A stretch of DNA of 64,000 nucleotides from an uncultured Clostridia bacterium (GTDB lineage: Bacteria; Bacillota; Clostridia; Oscillospirales; CAG-272), in assembly GCA_947630015.1 (NCBI GenBank), contig CANRFY010000005.1, positions 40,972-104,971 of the forward strand, written 5' to 3'. A program made the position numbers and the translations under genes. Positions 54,777 through 64,000 of this stretch are shown here, piece by piece. The notes under the pieces are model-generated. The model made no database searches and was not told where the DNA came from. It saw nothing but the letters and a program-made list of their open reading frames with translations. The first letter of the stretch is position 1; every line of letters begins with the position of its first letter.

Positions 54777-55535
54777 TCACTCGGAGCCGATGGCGCGGCG
54801 CAGATCGGCGAGAATCTTCTTTTCGAGCCGCGATATATACGACTGCGATATGCCGAGCATTTTCGCGACCTCCGCCTGCGTCCGTTCGCGTCCGCCGCCG
54901 AGTCCGAACCGCAGCGTGATTATTACCTGCTCGCGCTCGGGCAGACTGTCGACGGCCTGATGCAGCAGCTTATAGTCCTCGTCGTGTTCGATCTTGCCGT
55001 AGACCTCGTCCTCGTCCGTCGACAATACGTCGGAGAGCAAAAGCTCGTTTCCGTCCCAGTCGACGTTGAGCGGCTCGTCGATCGACACGTCGGGCCGTCT
55101 GCCCGAATATTTGCGTATGTGCATCAAAATCTCGTTTTCGATGCATCTCGACGCGTATGTCGCCAGCTTTATGCCCCTGTCGGGCCTGAATGTGTTGACG
55201 GCTTTTATCAGTCCGATCGTGCCGATGCTCGTCAGATCCTCAAGATCGGTGCCGGAGCTTTCAAATTTTTTCGCGATATAGACGACGAGGCGCAGGTTCC
55301 GCTCGATCAGAACGCCGCGCAGCTCCGGCTCGTCGTCGAGCCGCGACAGTATATCGGCTTCCTCCGCCTGCGACAGCGGCGGAGGAAGCACGTCCCTGCC
55401 GCCGATATAGTACGATTCCCCGTCGCGGATGAATCGCCATGCGCGAACGAATGCGGCGCGCAGCTTCGCCCGCGCCGCCGCTATGCGGGCCGCCATCTTT
55501 TTTGCGTCAAATATCGATTTCAATTTACGGATCAT
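54777..55535 (-). CDS. sigE: Sporulation RNA polymerase sigma factor SigE
   Basis: [19 protein letters not shown]...[63 protein letters not shown]; adjacent to spoIIGA. Confidence 0.92.
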   Translation of the reverse strand: MIRKLKSIFDAKKMAARIAAARAKLRAAFVRAWRFIRDGESYYIGGRDVLPPPLSQAEEADILSRLDDEPELRGVLIERNLRLVVYIAKKFESSGTDLEDLTSIGTIGLIKAVNTFRPDRGIKLATYASRCIENEILMHIRKYSGRRPDVSIDEPLNVDWDGNELLLSDVLSTDEDEVYGKIEHDEDYKLLHQAVDSLPEREQVIITLRFGLGGGRERTQAEVAKMLGISQSYISRLEKKILADLRRAIGSE

Positions 55536-56415
55536 GCCTTTCCCCCTTAACGATCGTTTCAAATATCGGGGCGCGCGCGGCCTCTGCCGGAAATATCGCG
55601 TCGCACCCTCCGAATCCGTCCTTTTTATCCGATATCGCGAGGATGAAGTCGTATTCGCGGCCGTCGGACGAGACACAGTCCGGCCTGTATCCGACGAGCA
55701 TCCCCCGCCCGTACACGTTCGATACGGGCAATAGTCTCACGCGCGCCGCGTCCTCCGGCTTGCACGAATCGAGCGCGCGCGCGATATCGTCGCTTTTGGC
55801 GGCGTCGATCAGCTCGCGCGGCAGGATAGCGCGCGCCGCGTCGGCGGAGATTATTACCGCGGCTCTGCACGATACGGGATCGCGCAGCAGATTTCCGCTG
55901 TCGCACAGCGCGTCATACGATCCTTCGCCGTATGGAGTTTTTACCGTTATGCGCTTTTTTTCGATCCCGCGTCTGCGCGCCGCGATCCTCGCGCCGGCGG
56001 CGACCGCCGTCGCCGCTATCGCCGCCACGGCCGCCATGACGCCCGCGTCGGGGACGCCGCCTCCGTCGAGCGAATCGCCGTATCCCGCGCCGAGCGAATA
56101 AACTGCCGTCATCGCGCCTCCGAGCGCGCATCCGACGGAAAAATGGAGTACGGCCGCGCCGATGCAGAACGCGGCGCCGCCGCGTTTGTACGCGCACAGG
56201 CACATCACGGCCGACACGGCGAGCGTCACGGCGATATAGAGCGCCTCCGGCAGCTCGAAAAACAGCGCCGACACGGCGTAGACCGCGCCTATCGCCGCCG
56301 CCGCGCACAGCCGCGCCGTCCGCATCGGCGCTGACAGCAGCCGCCCCGTTATGTACAGCGACACATAATCGAGGCTGAAATTCACCAAAAACAGTACGTC
56401 CGCGTATACGGTCAC
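55525..56415 (-). CDS. spoIIGA: Sigma-E processing peptidase SpoIIGA
   Basis: [30 protein letters not shown]..., five TM-like segments, C-terminal domain with [24 protein letters not shown]; 11-bp overlap with sigE. Confidence 0.88.
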   Translation of the reverse strand: MTVYADVLFLVNFSLDYVSLYITGRLLSAPMRTARLCAAAAIGAVYAVSALFFELPEALYIAVTLAVSAVMCLCAYKRGGAAFCIGAAVLHFSVGCALGGAMTAVYSLGAGYGDSLDGGGVPDAGVMAAVAAIAATAVAAGARIAARRRGIEKKRITVKTPYGEGSYDALCDSGNLLRDPVSCRAAVIISADAARAILPRELIDAAKSDDIARALDSCKPEDAARVRLLPVSNVYGRGMLVGYRPDCVSSDGREYDFILAISDKKDGFGGCDAIFPAEAARAPIFETIVKGERHDP

Positions 56416-56662
56416 CGCATCACCTCCCACCGTCCGATTATACGCCGCGCGGGATGCAAATCGGGTCGGTGTGTGCGGGCGCATTTTCAGTGTTTGCGTT
56501 ATGTTCCGTTATTTCCCGCGCGGCCGACGCGCGTTCATATTTCGTTCACAATTCGATGCTGTGTAAACTTTATGCTCCGCTCTTGCGCCGCAGAATAAAT
56601 TTGTGCTATAATGAAGCCGTAATTAGTTTAAGTATAAAGTATATGAAAAGGAGATGCACTTT

Positions 56663-58714
56663 ATGGGACCTATGATGGGACCTCCCCCGGGCGGAGGGAG
56701 ACAAAACGACAAACTGAAGCCGCCGAGGCCGAAAAATATCAAAGAGGTGCCGAAATACGTCTGGACGGTCGTATCAGGCTCGCTCTTCCGCCTGTTCTAC
56801 ATATTCAGACTCGTGTGGGAGGCGCGTCCGTCGCTTTTGTTCATAATGATATTCATGAGCATTTTCAACGGCGTGATCCCCGTAATCGGCGCTCTTATCG
56901 CCGGCGACTTGCTTAACTCGCTGACAAATCCGCTCAAGGTCGAGGGATATTCCGCGATCGGAAATCTGATCGTCCACGTCTCGGGCGCGCTCGAATCAGG
57001 CGACGGCTGGCGCATCATTTTGTCGCTGCTCGTTTTGCAGTTCGCCTATATGCTGTTCAATTCGATTATCGGCAGCCTTTACAATATGTTCGTCAATATC
57101 TCCGGCGAGATCGTGACGAACCATATCAAGGTCAAGATCATCAATAAGGCCAAGGACGTCGACGTCGCGAGCTTCGATCTGCCAGAGTTTTACGAAAAGC
57201 TCGAAAACGCGAACCGAGAGGCCGGTATGCGCCCGATCAACATAATGCGTTCGACGTTCTCGCTCGTCAGCACCGTCATCAGCATGGTGAGCTTCATTTC
57301 GATTCTGACCGCCGTCGGCGCATGGATGCCCGTCGTCGTCATCGTGCTTGCGATCCCGTCGGCGATCATCAATTTCACATACAGGCGAAAGACGTTTTGG
57401 TATATGCGCCGCCGCTCCAAGGACCGCCGTCAGATGGATTATTACAGCAATCTGATGGTAAACAAGGATATGGTCAAGGAGATACGCCTGTTCGGTCTGT
57501 CCGACACGTTCATCGACCGCTTCCGTCAGACGTTCAAAAATTACTACGCCGGAATCAAGCGTCTGATCGTGAACGAAAATCTCTGGCACATCGCGATCGC
57601 GATCTTCACCTCGGTCGTCAACTGCCTGCTCTATCTCGTGATCGCGCGCAACGTGTTCCTCGGCGTGTTCTTCATCAGCAATTACTCCGTCTATACGAAC
57701 GCGCTGAATCAGGTGTCGTCCGGCGTGTCGTCGCTCATTACGACGACGTCCTCCATCTATGAAGGAACGCTCTTCATCGACAACACGATCCTGTTCATGG
57801 CCGAGAAAAAACGAATAGTGCCGATCCTCGACGAGCCGCGCCACGTCAAGCGCCATACGGGTCACACGATCGAATTCCGCCACGTCAGCTTCCGCTATCC
57901 GGGGACCGAGCGCATGGTGCTGAAGGATATCAATTTCAAGCTCGAAGAGGGCGAAACGTGCGTGCTTGTCGGGCTTAACGGCGCGGGCAAGACGACGCTG
58001 ATCAAGCTTTTGACGCGTCTATACGATCCGACCGAGGGCGTGATTTTGCTCGACGGATACGACATCCGCGAATACGATACGGACGAGCTTTACGAGATGT
58101 TCGGCATCATCTTCCAGGATTTCGGCAAATACGCCGTATCCGTCAAGGAGAACATCGAGTTCGGCGACATCGCGCGGGAACACAGCGAGGCCGATATCAT
58201 AGAGGCGGCGAAACAGTCGGCCGCCGACGATTTCATCGAGAAGCTGCCGGACGGCTATAAGACGCCGCTGATGCGCTATTTCGAGGAAAGCGGCATCGAG
58301 CTTTCGATCGGTCAGTGGCAGAAGCTCTCCATCGCGCGCGCGTTCTATTCGGATTCGGATTTCCTCATCCTCGACGAGCCTACGGCGTCGCTCGACGCCA
58401 TCGCCGAGCAGGAGATCTTCAATCAGTTCGATTCGCTGCGCGCCGATAAGACGACGATATTCGTCTCGCACAGACTGTCGAGCGCGACGGTCGCCTCGAA
58501 AATACTCGTTCTCGAATACGGCGAGATCATCGAGGAGGGCAATCACAGCCAGCTCATGAACAAGCACGGACGGTATTACGAGCTGTTCTCAACGCAGGCA
58601 AAGCGATATCTCACCGAGGTCGACGAGAGCGATAAGCTGCCCGAAGACGGCGGCGCGCCGTCAAACGGCCGCGGCCGCGGCATGATGCCCCGCCCCGCCG
58701 GCGCAGAATCATAA
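56663..58714 (+). CDS. ABC transporter, fused permease and ATP-binding domains
   Basis: Six TM-type N-terminal domain; VGLNGAGKTTLIKLLTRLYDPTEG, LSIGQWQKLSIARAFYSDSDFLILDEPTASLD. Confidence 0.92.
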   Translation: MGPMMGPPPGGGRQNDKLKPPRPKNIKEVPKYVWTVVSGSLFRLFYIFRLVWEARPSLLFIMIFMSIFNGVIPVIGALIAGDLLNSLTNPLKVEGYSAIGNLIVHVSGALESGDGWRIILSLLVLQFAYMLFNSIIGSLYNMFVNISGEIVTNHIKVKIINKAKDVDVASFDLPEFYEKLENANREAGMRPINIMRSTFSLVSTVISMVSFISILTAVGAWMPVVVIVLAIPSAIINFTYRRKTFWYMRRRSKDRRQMDYYSNLMVNKDMVKEIRLFGLSDTFIDRFRQTFKNYYAGIKRLIVNENLWHIAIAIFTSVVNCLLYLVIARNVFLGVFFISNYSVYTNALNQVSSGVSSLITTTSSIYEGTLFIDNTILFMAEKKRIVPILDEPRHVKRHTGHTIEFRHVSFRYPGTERMVLKDINFKLEEGETCVLVGLNGAGKTTLIKLLTRLYDPTEGVILLDGYDIREYDTDELYEMFGIIFQDFGKYAVSVKENIEFGDIAREHSEADIIEAAKQSAADDFIEKLPDGYKTPLMRYFEESGIELSIGQWQKLSIARAFYSDSDFLILDEPTASLDAIAEQEIFNQFDSLRADKTTIFVSHRLSSATVASKILVLEYGEIIEEGNHSQLMNKHGRYYELFSTQAKRYLTEVDESDKLPEDGGAPSNGRGRGMMPRPAGAES

Positions 58715-58717
58715 CGA

Positions 58718-58748
58718 TAAAAGACGCGCTCACGCGCGTCTTTTTTTC
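58718..58748 (+). terminator. Terminator downstream of the ABC exporter
   Basis: AAAAGACGCGCTCACGCGCGTCTTTTTTT. Confidence 0.8.
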
Positions 58749-58762
58749 GCTGAAATATTGCT

Positions 58763-58940
58763 TACGAACGTGCGGCGCAGAAACGAACACACTTGCCATA
58801 AAACTCCTGAAAGAATAGTTTTTGAAAAATTCTTAAGGGGGCAGATGCGAAGCATCTGCTAAATTTCCGCTTGCGGAAAGTTCAACTTTCTTTCAAAAAC
58901 TTTCCTTAAGCGGGGTGCGGGGTTGAACCCCGCGTGGCGC
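58763..58940. repeat. Dispersed composite intergenic repeat, copy R3 (variant)
   Basis: TTACGAACGTGCGGCGCAGAAACGAACACACTTGCCATAAA module as in R1/R2, then hairpins GCAGATGCGAAGCATCTGC and CTTTCCGCTTGCGGAAAG-like, then CCTTAAGCGGGGTGCGGGGTTGAACCCCGCG. Confidence 0.7.
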
Positions 58941-59015
58941 AGGTTTCGCGCCCGAATCTGTTGCAATCGCACGAAAATGGTATTTCAAACGGAATATTTT
59001 GTCGCAAAACACAAA

Positions 59016-59044
59016 TTGACACCAAACATCTTTACGCATATAAT
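59016..59044 (+). promoter_or_regulatory. Consensus sigma-A promoter of aspartate kinase
   Basis: TTGACA-17-TATAAT. Confidence 0.8.
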
Positions 59045-59080
59045 ATAGTAACATTATGATAATATCAAGAGGTAGAAGAA

Positions 59081-60412
59081 GTGCAGGTCAAGGCAGTAAA
59101 ATTCGGCGGGACGTCCCTGTCGGACGCGGGGCAGTTCCGCAAGGTATACGACATCGTTAAAAGCGACGAGAGCCGCCGCTACGTCGTAGCGTCGGCTCCG
59201 GGCAAGCGCCACGGAAGCGACACCAAGGTCACGGATATGCTGTACGCCTGCTATGATATGGCGGCGGCCGGACTCCCCATCGACGCATTCTTCGACGGCA
59301 TCCGCGCTCGCTTCGACGACATAATCGCGGGACTCGGACTCGATTACAATCTCGACGACGAATACGAATACATCAAATCTACTCTGCGCCACGGCGCAGG
59401 ACGCGATTACGCCGCGTCCCGCGGCGAATATCTGAGCGCCAAAATTCTCGCCCGCTACCTCGGCTACGATTTCATCGACGCGTGCCATGTCGTGTTCTTC
59501 CGCGACGACGGCAGCTTCGACGACGAGTACACGTACCGCAATCTCGAATCTGTTCTGCGCGGCCACGAGCGCGCCGTCATCCCGGGCTTTTACGGCGTGA
59601 TGCCGAACGGCACGATCAAGACGTTCTCGCGCGGCGGCTCCGATATCACGGGCGCTATCGTCGCGCGCGCCGCAAACGCCGATATTTACGAAAACTGGAC
59701 GGACGTTTCGGGCTTCCTCATGACCGATCCGCGCATCGTCCCCTCCCCGCTCCAGATCAAAACGGTCACATACCGCGAGCTGCGCGAGCTTTCATATATG
59801 GGCGCGGGCGTTCTGCACGAGGACAGCGTGTTCCCCGTCAGAACCGTCGGCATACCGATCAATATCAGGAATACTAACGATCCCGAAGAACGCGGCACGA
59901 TGATAGTCTCGTCCGTCAACTGCGCCGATCTCGTCGGCAGCGATCACGTCATCACCGGCATCGCGGGCAAAAAGAGCTTTTCCGTTATCAGGATCGAGAA
60001 GGACCGCATGGCGTATCAGCGCGGATTTTTGCGCCGCGTGTTCGAGATACTCGATCTGAACGGCGTCAACGTCGAGCATATCCCGTCCGGCATCGATACT
60101 GTGTCCGTCATCGTCCATTCGAGCGAGCTGACGGGCAAAAAGGAGCTTCTCACCGAATCGCTGAGACGCGCCGTCAATCCCGATTACATCGAGATACAGG
60201 ACGGACTCGCGCTGATCGCCGTCGTCGGACGCGGAATGGTCGGAAAGCCCGGCGTCGCGTCGCGTATTTTCGACGCCGTGGCCGGCGCGCATATCAACGT
60301 CCGTATGATGGATCAGGGCCTCGGCGAGCTTAACGTCATCGTCGGCGTCGACGAATCCGATTTTGAATCGGCGCTGCGCGCCATTTACAGCGCGTTCGTC
60401 GATAAACAGTGA
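59081..60412 (+). CDS. Aspartate kinase
   Basis: GTG start; VKFGGTSLSDAGQFRKV...FSRGGSDITGAIVARAANADIYENWTDVSGFLMTDPRIV; two ACT domains. Confidence 0.94.
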   Translation: MQVKAVKFGGTSLSDAGQFRKVYDIVKSDESRRYVVASAPGKRHGSDTKVTDMLYACYDMAAAGLPIDAFFDGIRARFDDIIAGLGLDYNLDDEYEYIKSTLRHGAGRDYAASRGEYLSAKILARYLGYDFIDACHVVFFRDDGSFDDEYTYRNLESVLRGHERAVIPGFYGVMPNGTIKTFSRGGSDITGAIVARAANADIYENWTDVSGFLMTDPRIVPSPLQIKTVTYRELRELSYMGAGVLHEDSVFPVRTVGIPINIRNTNDPEERGTMIVSSVNCADLVGSDHVITGIAGKKSFSVIRIEKDRMAYQRGFLRRVFEILDLNGVNVEHIPSGIDTVSVIVHSSELTGKKELLTESLRRAVNPDYIEIQDGLALIAVVGRGMVGKPGVASRIFDAVAGAHINVRMMDQGLGELNVIVGVDESDFESALRAIYSAFVDKQ

Positions 60413-60426
60413 TCGCAAAACGGCAA

Positions 60427-60457
60427 AGGGGAAGAAGATTTAAAATCTTCTTCCCCT
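60427..60457. terminator. Bidirectional terminator-like hairpin
   Basis: AGGGGAAGAAGATTTAAAATCTTCTTCCCCT. Confidence 0.75.
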
Positions 60458-60468
60458 CAAAATGAAGC

Positions 60469-60810
60469 TCACGAGACTATATGCTCCGGCAGCTTTTTGC
60501 CGCCGAGTATGTGGAAATGCAGATGCTTCACGCTCTGGCATCCGTCCTCGCCGCAGTTCGTCACGATGCGGTAGCCGTTGTCGGCGCCTCCGAGACGCGC
60601 TATCTTCGGCGCAAGCTCGAATATGTGCGCGACGACGGCGCTGTTTTCGGGCGTGATCTCATCCGCCGAGCCGATGTGGGCTTTCGGTATGACAAGCACA
60701 TGGCAGGGCGCCTCCGGCGCTATATCGCGAAACGCTAATATCAGTTCGTCCTCATAAACCTTTGTCGACGGGATATCTCCCGCCGCGATGCCGCAGAACA
60801 GGCAGTCCAT
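60469..60810 (-). CDS. HIT family protein
   Basis: MDCLFCGIAAGDIPSTKVYEDELILAFRDIAPEAPCHVLVIPKAHI...HLHFHILGGKKLP. Confidence 0.95.
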   Translation of the reverse strand: MDCLFCGIAAGDIPSTKVYEDELILAFRDIAPEAPCHVLVIPKAHIGSADEITPENSAVVAHIFELAPKIARLGGADNGYRIVTNCGEDGCQSVKHLHFHILGGKKLPEHIVS

Positions 60811-60896
60811 ATAAATTCTCCTTTGATACATATTTTTTATAAGTTTATCATAAATCAGCGCCGATATCAATAGCAAGCTCGGCGAAAGGATGTAAA

Positions 60897-61712
60897 ATGA
60901 ACAGGATTTTCGATGCGCACACCCACACATACCCCGAGCTTTTATCGGTCCGCGCGACGGATAATCTCGGCAAATTTTATAATTTCGTATGCAAGCGCGC
61001 CGGCACCGTCGACGATCTTATGGCGTCGAGCCGTGACGCCGGCGTTTGCGGATTTCTCATCCTCGGCGTCGCGACGAACGCGCGTCAGGTGCGCCACGTG
61101 AACGAGGCCGTCGCATCCGACGTCATGCGCGCGCGCGCCGAAGGCTTTCACGCGTTCGGATATGCGGCCGTGCATCAGGACACGGAGGACTTTGAAGCCG
61201 AGCTTGATTTCGCCGTGTCGGCGGGACTGACCGGCGCAAAGATACACCCCGATATCCAGCGCGTCGATATCGACGACGCGCGGCTCTATCCGCTTTATGA
61301 AATATTGTCTTCGCGCGGGCTTCCGTTCTGCATCCATATGGGCGACGACCGTCCCGAGTACAGATTCAGCGAGCCGAAAAAGCTCGCGCGCGTACTCGAT
61401 ATGTTCCCGCGCCTGCGCGTGATCGCGACGCATCTCGGCGGCTATCGCGCGTGGGACGACGCGATCGAATATCTCGCGCGGCGCGAAAACGTCATATTCG
61501 ATTCGTCAAGCTCGTTCTGGGCTATGACGCCCGAGCTTGCGCGCCGTCTCTACGACGCGCTCGGCGCGGAAAACATCATGTTCGGCACGGATTATCCCGT
61601 CGTCGACGCGGAATCGTATCTCGAACTGTTCGACCGCGTGCCGATGTCGGACGACGAGCGCGAGATGATGCTGTGGGACAACGCCGCGCGCTATTTCGGG
61701 ATCGATGACTGA
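60897..61712 (+). CDS. Amidohydrolase family protein
   Basis: IFDAHTHTYPE...GAKIHPDIQRVDIDDARLYPLYEI...VIATHLGGYRAWDDA...IMFGTDYPVVDAESYLELF. Confidence 0.85.
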   Translation: MNRIFDAHTHTYPELLSVRATDNLGKFYNFVCKRAGTVDDLMASSRDAGVCGFLILGVATNARQVRHVNEAVASDVMRARAEGFHAFGYAAVHQDTEDFEAELDFAVSAGLTGAKIHPDIQRVDIDDARLYPLYEILSSRGLPFCIHMGDDRPEYRFSEPKKLARVLDMFPRLRVIATHLGGYRAWDDAIEYLARRENVIFDSSSSFWAMTPELARRLYDALGAENIMFGTDYPVVDAESYLELFDRVPMSDDEREMMLWDNAARYFGIDD

Positions 61713-62796
61713 CGCATATAAAATTCCCGACGCCAGAACGCCGGACGTATGGGAAAGGCTCGCCGCCGCAGGCGAGCCGATATTCTTATACGGCACCGGC
61801 AACGGAGCCGACAAAATCATCGACGAATTCGAGCGGCGCGGCATCCGCGCCGCCGGCGTGTTCGCCTCTGACGGATTCGTCCGCGACCGCACGTTCCGCG
61901 GCTTTCATGTGCGCTCATACGGGGACGTATGCCGAGATAACGGATCGTTTGCCGTCGCGCTCGCGTTCGGCGCCTCGCGCGCCGACGTGCTTGACAGTAT
62001 CGCGCGCATTGCGTCCGAACGGACGCTTCTCTGCCCCGATGTTCCCGCGTTCGGCAGTCTCGTTTTCGACAACGCCTATTACGCCGCAAACTATGACAGA
62101 TTCGCCGCGCTTTCGGCGCGGCTCGCCGACGACGAATCGCGCCGCGTGCTTGCGCGTCTGCTCGAATATAAGCTGTCGGGCGATATCGATAAGCTTTTTG
62201 ACTGCGGCGTCGACGATCCCGCCCTCGGCGTCGTCGACTATGACAAGATCGGCGTTTACGTCGATCTCGGCGCGTACACAGGCGACACCGTCAAAAGCGC
62301 CGTTTTGAAAATGAAGAATCTGCGCCGCGTCTACGCGTTCGAGCCGGAAGCTCGCGCGTATAAAAAGCTCTCTCTTTTGGCGGACAGCATATCGACGCCT
62401 GTGATCAAGACGTATAACGCCGCCGCGTGGGACGAATCGCGTCCCGTCGAATTCGTCGCTGCGTCGGGGCGCGGAAGCTCCGCCGATGCGCGCGGCCACA
62501 AAGACGCGCGCCGCACCGTCGTCGACGCGGCAGCGCTCGACGACGTGGACGATATCGCGCGCGACAGCGTCGATTACATCAAATTCGACGTCGAGGGCGC
62601 GGAGGCGCGCGCCCTGCGCGGCGCGTCCGGAATCATAACGCGATCGCGCCCGATCCTGTGCGTATCCGTTTATCACAGGACAGGCGATCTGCTCGACATT
62701 CCCGAGCTTATCGACGAGCTTATCCCGAACCGCAGATTTTATCTGCGGCGCGAACGCGGGCTTCCCGCGTGGGGGATCGATCTTTTCGTCGTTTGA
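61705..62796 (+). CDS. FkbM family methyltransferase with N-terminal Rossmann-like extension
   Basis: YVDLGAYTGDTVKSAVLKMKNLRRVYAFEPEARAYKKL...VDYIKFDVEGAEARALRGASGII; 8-bp overlap with amidohydrolase gene. Confidence 0.82.
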   Translation: MTDAYKIPDARTPDVWERLAAAGEPIFLYGTGNGADKIIDEFERRGIRAAGVFASDGFVRDRTFRGFHVRSYGDVCRDNGSFAVALAFGASRADVLDSIARIASERTLLCPDVPAFGSLVFDNAYYAANYDRFAALSARLADDESRRVLARLLEYKLSGDIDKLFDCGVDDPALGVVDYDKIGVYVDLGAYTGDTVKSAVLKMKNLRRVYAFEPEARAYKKLSLLADSISTPVIKTYNAAAWDESRPVEFVAASGRGSSADARGHKDARRTVVDAAALDDVDDIARDSVDYIKFDVEGAEARALRGASGIITRSRPILCVSVYHRTGDLLDIPELIDELIPNRRFYLRRERGLPAWGIDLFVV

Positions 62797-62871
62797 ATCG
62801 CCGCCGCGGCTTGATTTTTCCCCGACTGTGTGTTATTATTGAATAAACAAAAATACACAGCGGAGGTTATT

Positions 62872-63843
62872 ATGTGTACAGCTATCACATATAAGACGAT
62901 CGATCACTACTTCGGACGGAATCTCGACCTTGAATACTCGTATCATGAGACCGTCACGGTCACGCCGCGCAATTATCCGTTTACATTCCGGCGCGCGGGC
63001 GAGCGGCGCACGCATTTTTCCATGATCGGCATGGCATATGTCGCCGGCGGCTATCCGCTCTACTACGACGCTACGAACGAGCGCGGCCTTTCGATGGCGG
63101 GGCTGAATTTCCCGGGCAACGCCGATTATAAGCCGGTCAAAGACGGCTGCGACAACATAGCGCCGTTCGAGTTCATCCCGTGGATACTGACTCAGTGCGA
63201 GACTGTCGCAGATGCGCGCGCGCTGCTCGATCGGATAAATATAGCCGCGATAGATTTTTCGCCGGAGCTTCCTGCGTCGCCTCTGCACTGGATCATATCT
63301 GACGCGGACGCGTCGATCGTCGTCGAATCGGTGCGCGACGGGCTTCGCGTCTACGACGATCCCGTCGGCGTGCTGACGAACAATCCGCCGTTCGATTATC
63401 ATATGCTGAATCTCGCGAATTACATGACGGTGACGCGCGAGGAACCGACAAGCACGTTTTCGCCGAATCTGAAGCTGTCCCCATACAGCCGCGGCATGGG
63501 AGGGGTCGGCATCCCGGGCGATCTTTCGTCGGCGTCGCGTTTCGTCAAAGCCGCGTTCACGCGTGAAAATTCCGTATCCGGCGAGAGCGAGGAGGAGAGC
63601 GTCGCGCAGTTCTTCCATATTCTCGGCTCCGTCGCGCAGCAGCGCGGATGCGCCCGCGTCGGCGAAAAATTCGAGATCACGATCTATTCGTCGTGCTGCA
63701 ACACGACGCGCGGCATCTATTACTACACGACGTATGAAAACAGCGCGATTTCAGCCGTCGATATGCATCGCGTCGATCTTGACGCGGACACGCTTTTCGT
63801 CTACGATCTGCAAAAAAAGCAGTACGTGTACCGCCAGAATTAA
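62872..63843 (+). CDS. Choloylglycine hydrolase / linear amide C-N hydrolase family (bile salt hydrolase or penicillin V acylase type)
   Basis: MCTAITYKTIDHYFGRNLDLEYSYHETVTVTPRNYPF (Cys2 nucleophile), GVLTNNPPFDYHMLNLANYM. Confidence 0.88.
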   Translation: MCTAITYKTIDHYFGRNLDLEYSYHETVTVTPRNYPFTFRRAGERRTHFSMIGMAYVAGGYPLYYDATNERGLSMAGLNFPGNADYKPVKDGCDNIAPFEFIPWILTQCETVADARALLDRINIAAIDFSPELPASPLHWIISDADASIVVESVRDGLRVYDDPVGVLTNNPPFDYHMLNLANYMTVTREEPTSTFSPNLKLSPYSRGMGGVGIPGDLSSASRFVKAAFTRENSVSGESEEESVAQFFHILGSVAQQRGCARVGEKFEITIYSSCCNTTRGIYYYTTYENSAISAVDMHRVDLDADTLFVYDLQKKQYVYRQN

Positions 63844-63912
63844 AAAACGCCCCCCAGGGCGTCATCCAATAAAACAAGTTCAGATTGTTTTCGGAGTGCG
63901 GCATGATTTCGG

Positions 63913-64000
63913 TCATGCCGCGCTTCCGTTTATGAGGTCGTTCAAAAGTGAGGCAGGGAGTATCCCGATGTAGTTGTAGCTGATGTCTACATCCTGCACC
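63913..64000 (-). CDS. C-terminal end of an unidentified protein, start outside window
   Basis: Minus strand open frame ...VQDVDISYNYIGILPASLLNDLINGSAA*; too short for a secure family call. Confidence 0.3.
   Translation of the reverse strand, partial: VQDVDISYNYIGILPASLLNDLINGSAA

Noticed and set aside
58940-59080. Lysine riboswitch upstream of aspartate kinase
   Set aside because: The consensus promoter lies only about 37 nt upstream of the start codon, leaving no room for a lysine aptamer in the transcript.

Overview
The window is a contiguous piece of a fairly GC-rich Firmicutes (Clostridia-like) chromosome, probably gut-associated and descended from a spore former: a spoIIGA-sigE pair is present, along with PolC, the MEP isoprenoid pathway and a choloylglycine-hydrolase-family enzyme. 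The core is a long minus-strand housekeeping block: polC, ispG, rseP, dxr, cdsA, uppS, frr, pyrH, tsf, rpsB, then rpoD, dnaG, dGTPase, YigZ, hflX, rpmE, sigE and spoIIGA. Around it lie a Bce-type peptide sensing/resistance module (RR-HK-ABC), a GH31 glycosidase, MATE, MntP, Gfo/Idh/MocA enzymes, an ECF S component, a tRNA-Val and various small hypotheticals. The most unusual locus is 28.5-32.7 kb. There an ECF sigma factor overlaps a gene for a single-TM, anti-sigma-like membrane protein, followed by a secreted HExxHxxGxxD metzincin protease. The membrane-protein/protease pair is tandemly duplicated, with near-identical unit ends and strongly diverged interiors. Other leads are an HTH_XRE domain fused to phosphoglucosamine mutase with operator-like repeats at its promoter, a leader with attenuator logic upstream of an ECF S component, an unannotated 53-aa membrane peptide closing the Bce operon, and a dispersed composite intergenic repeat with long palindromes. 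All family calls come from reading the translations by eye. No database search, structure prediction or folding program was run.
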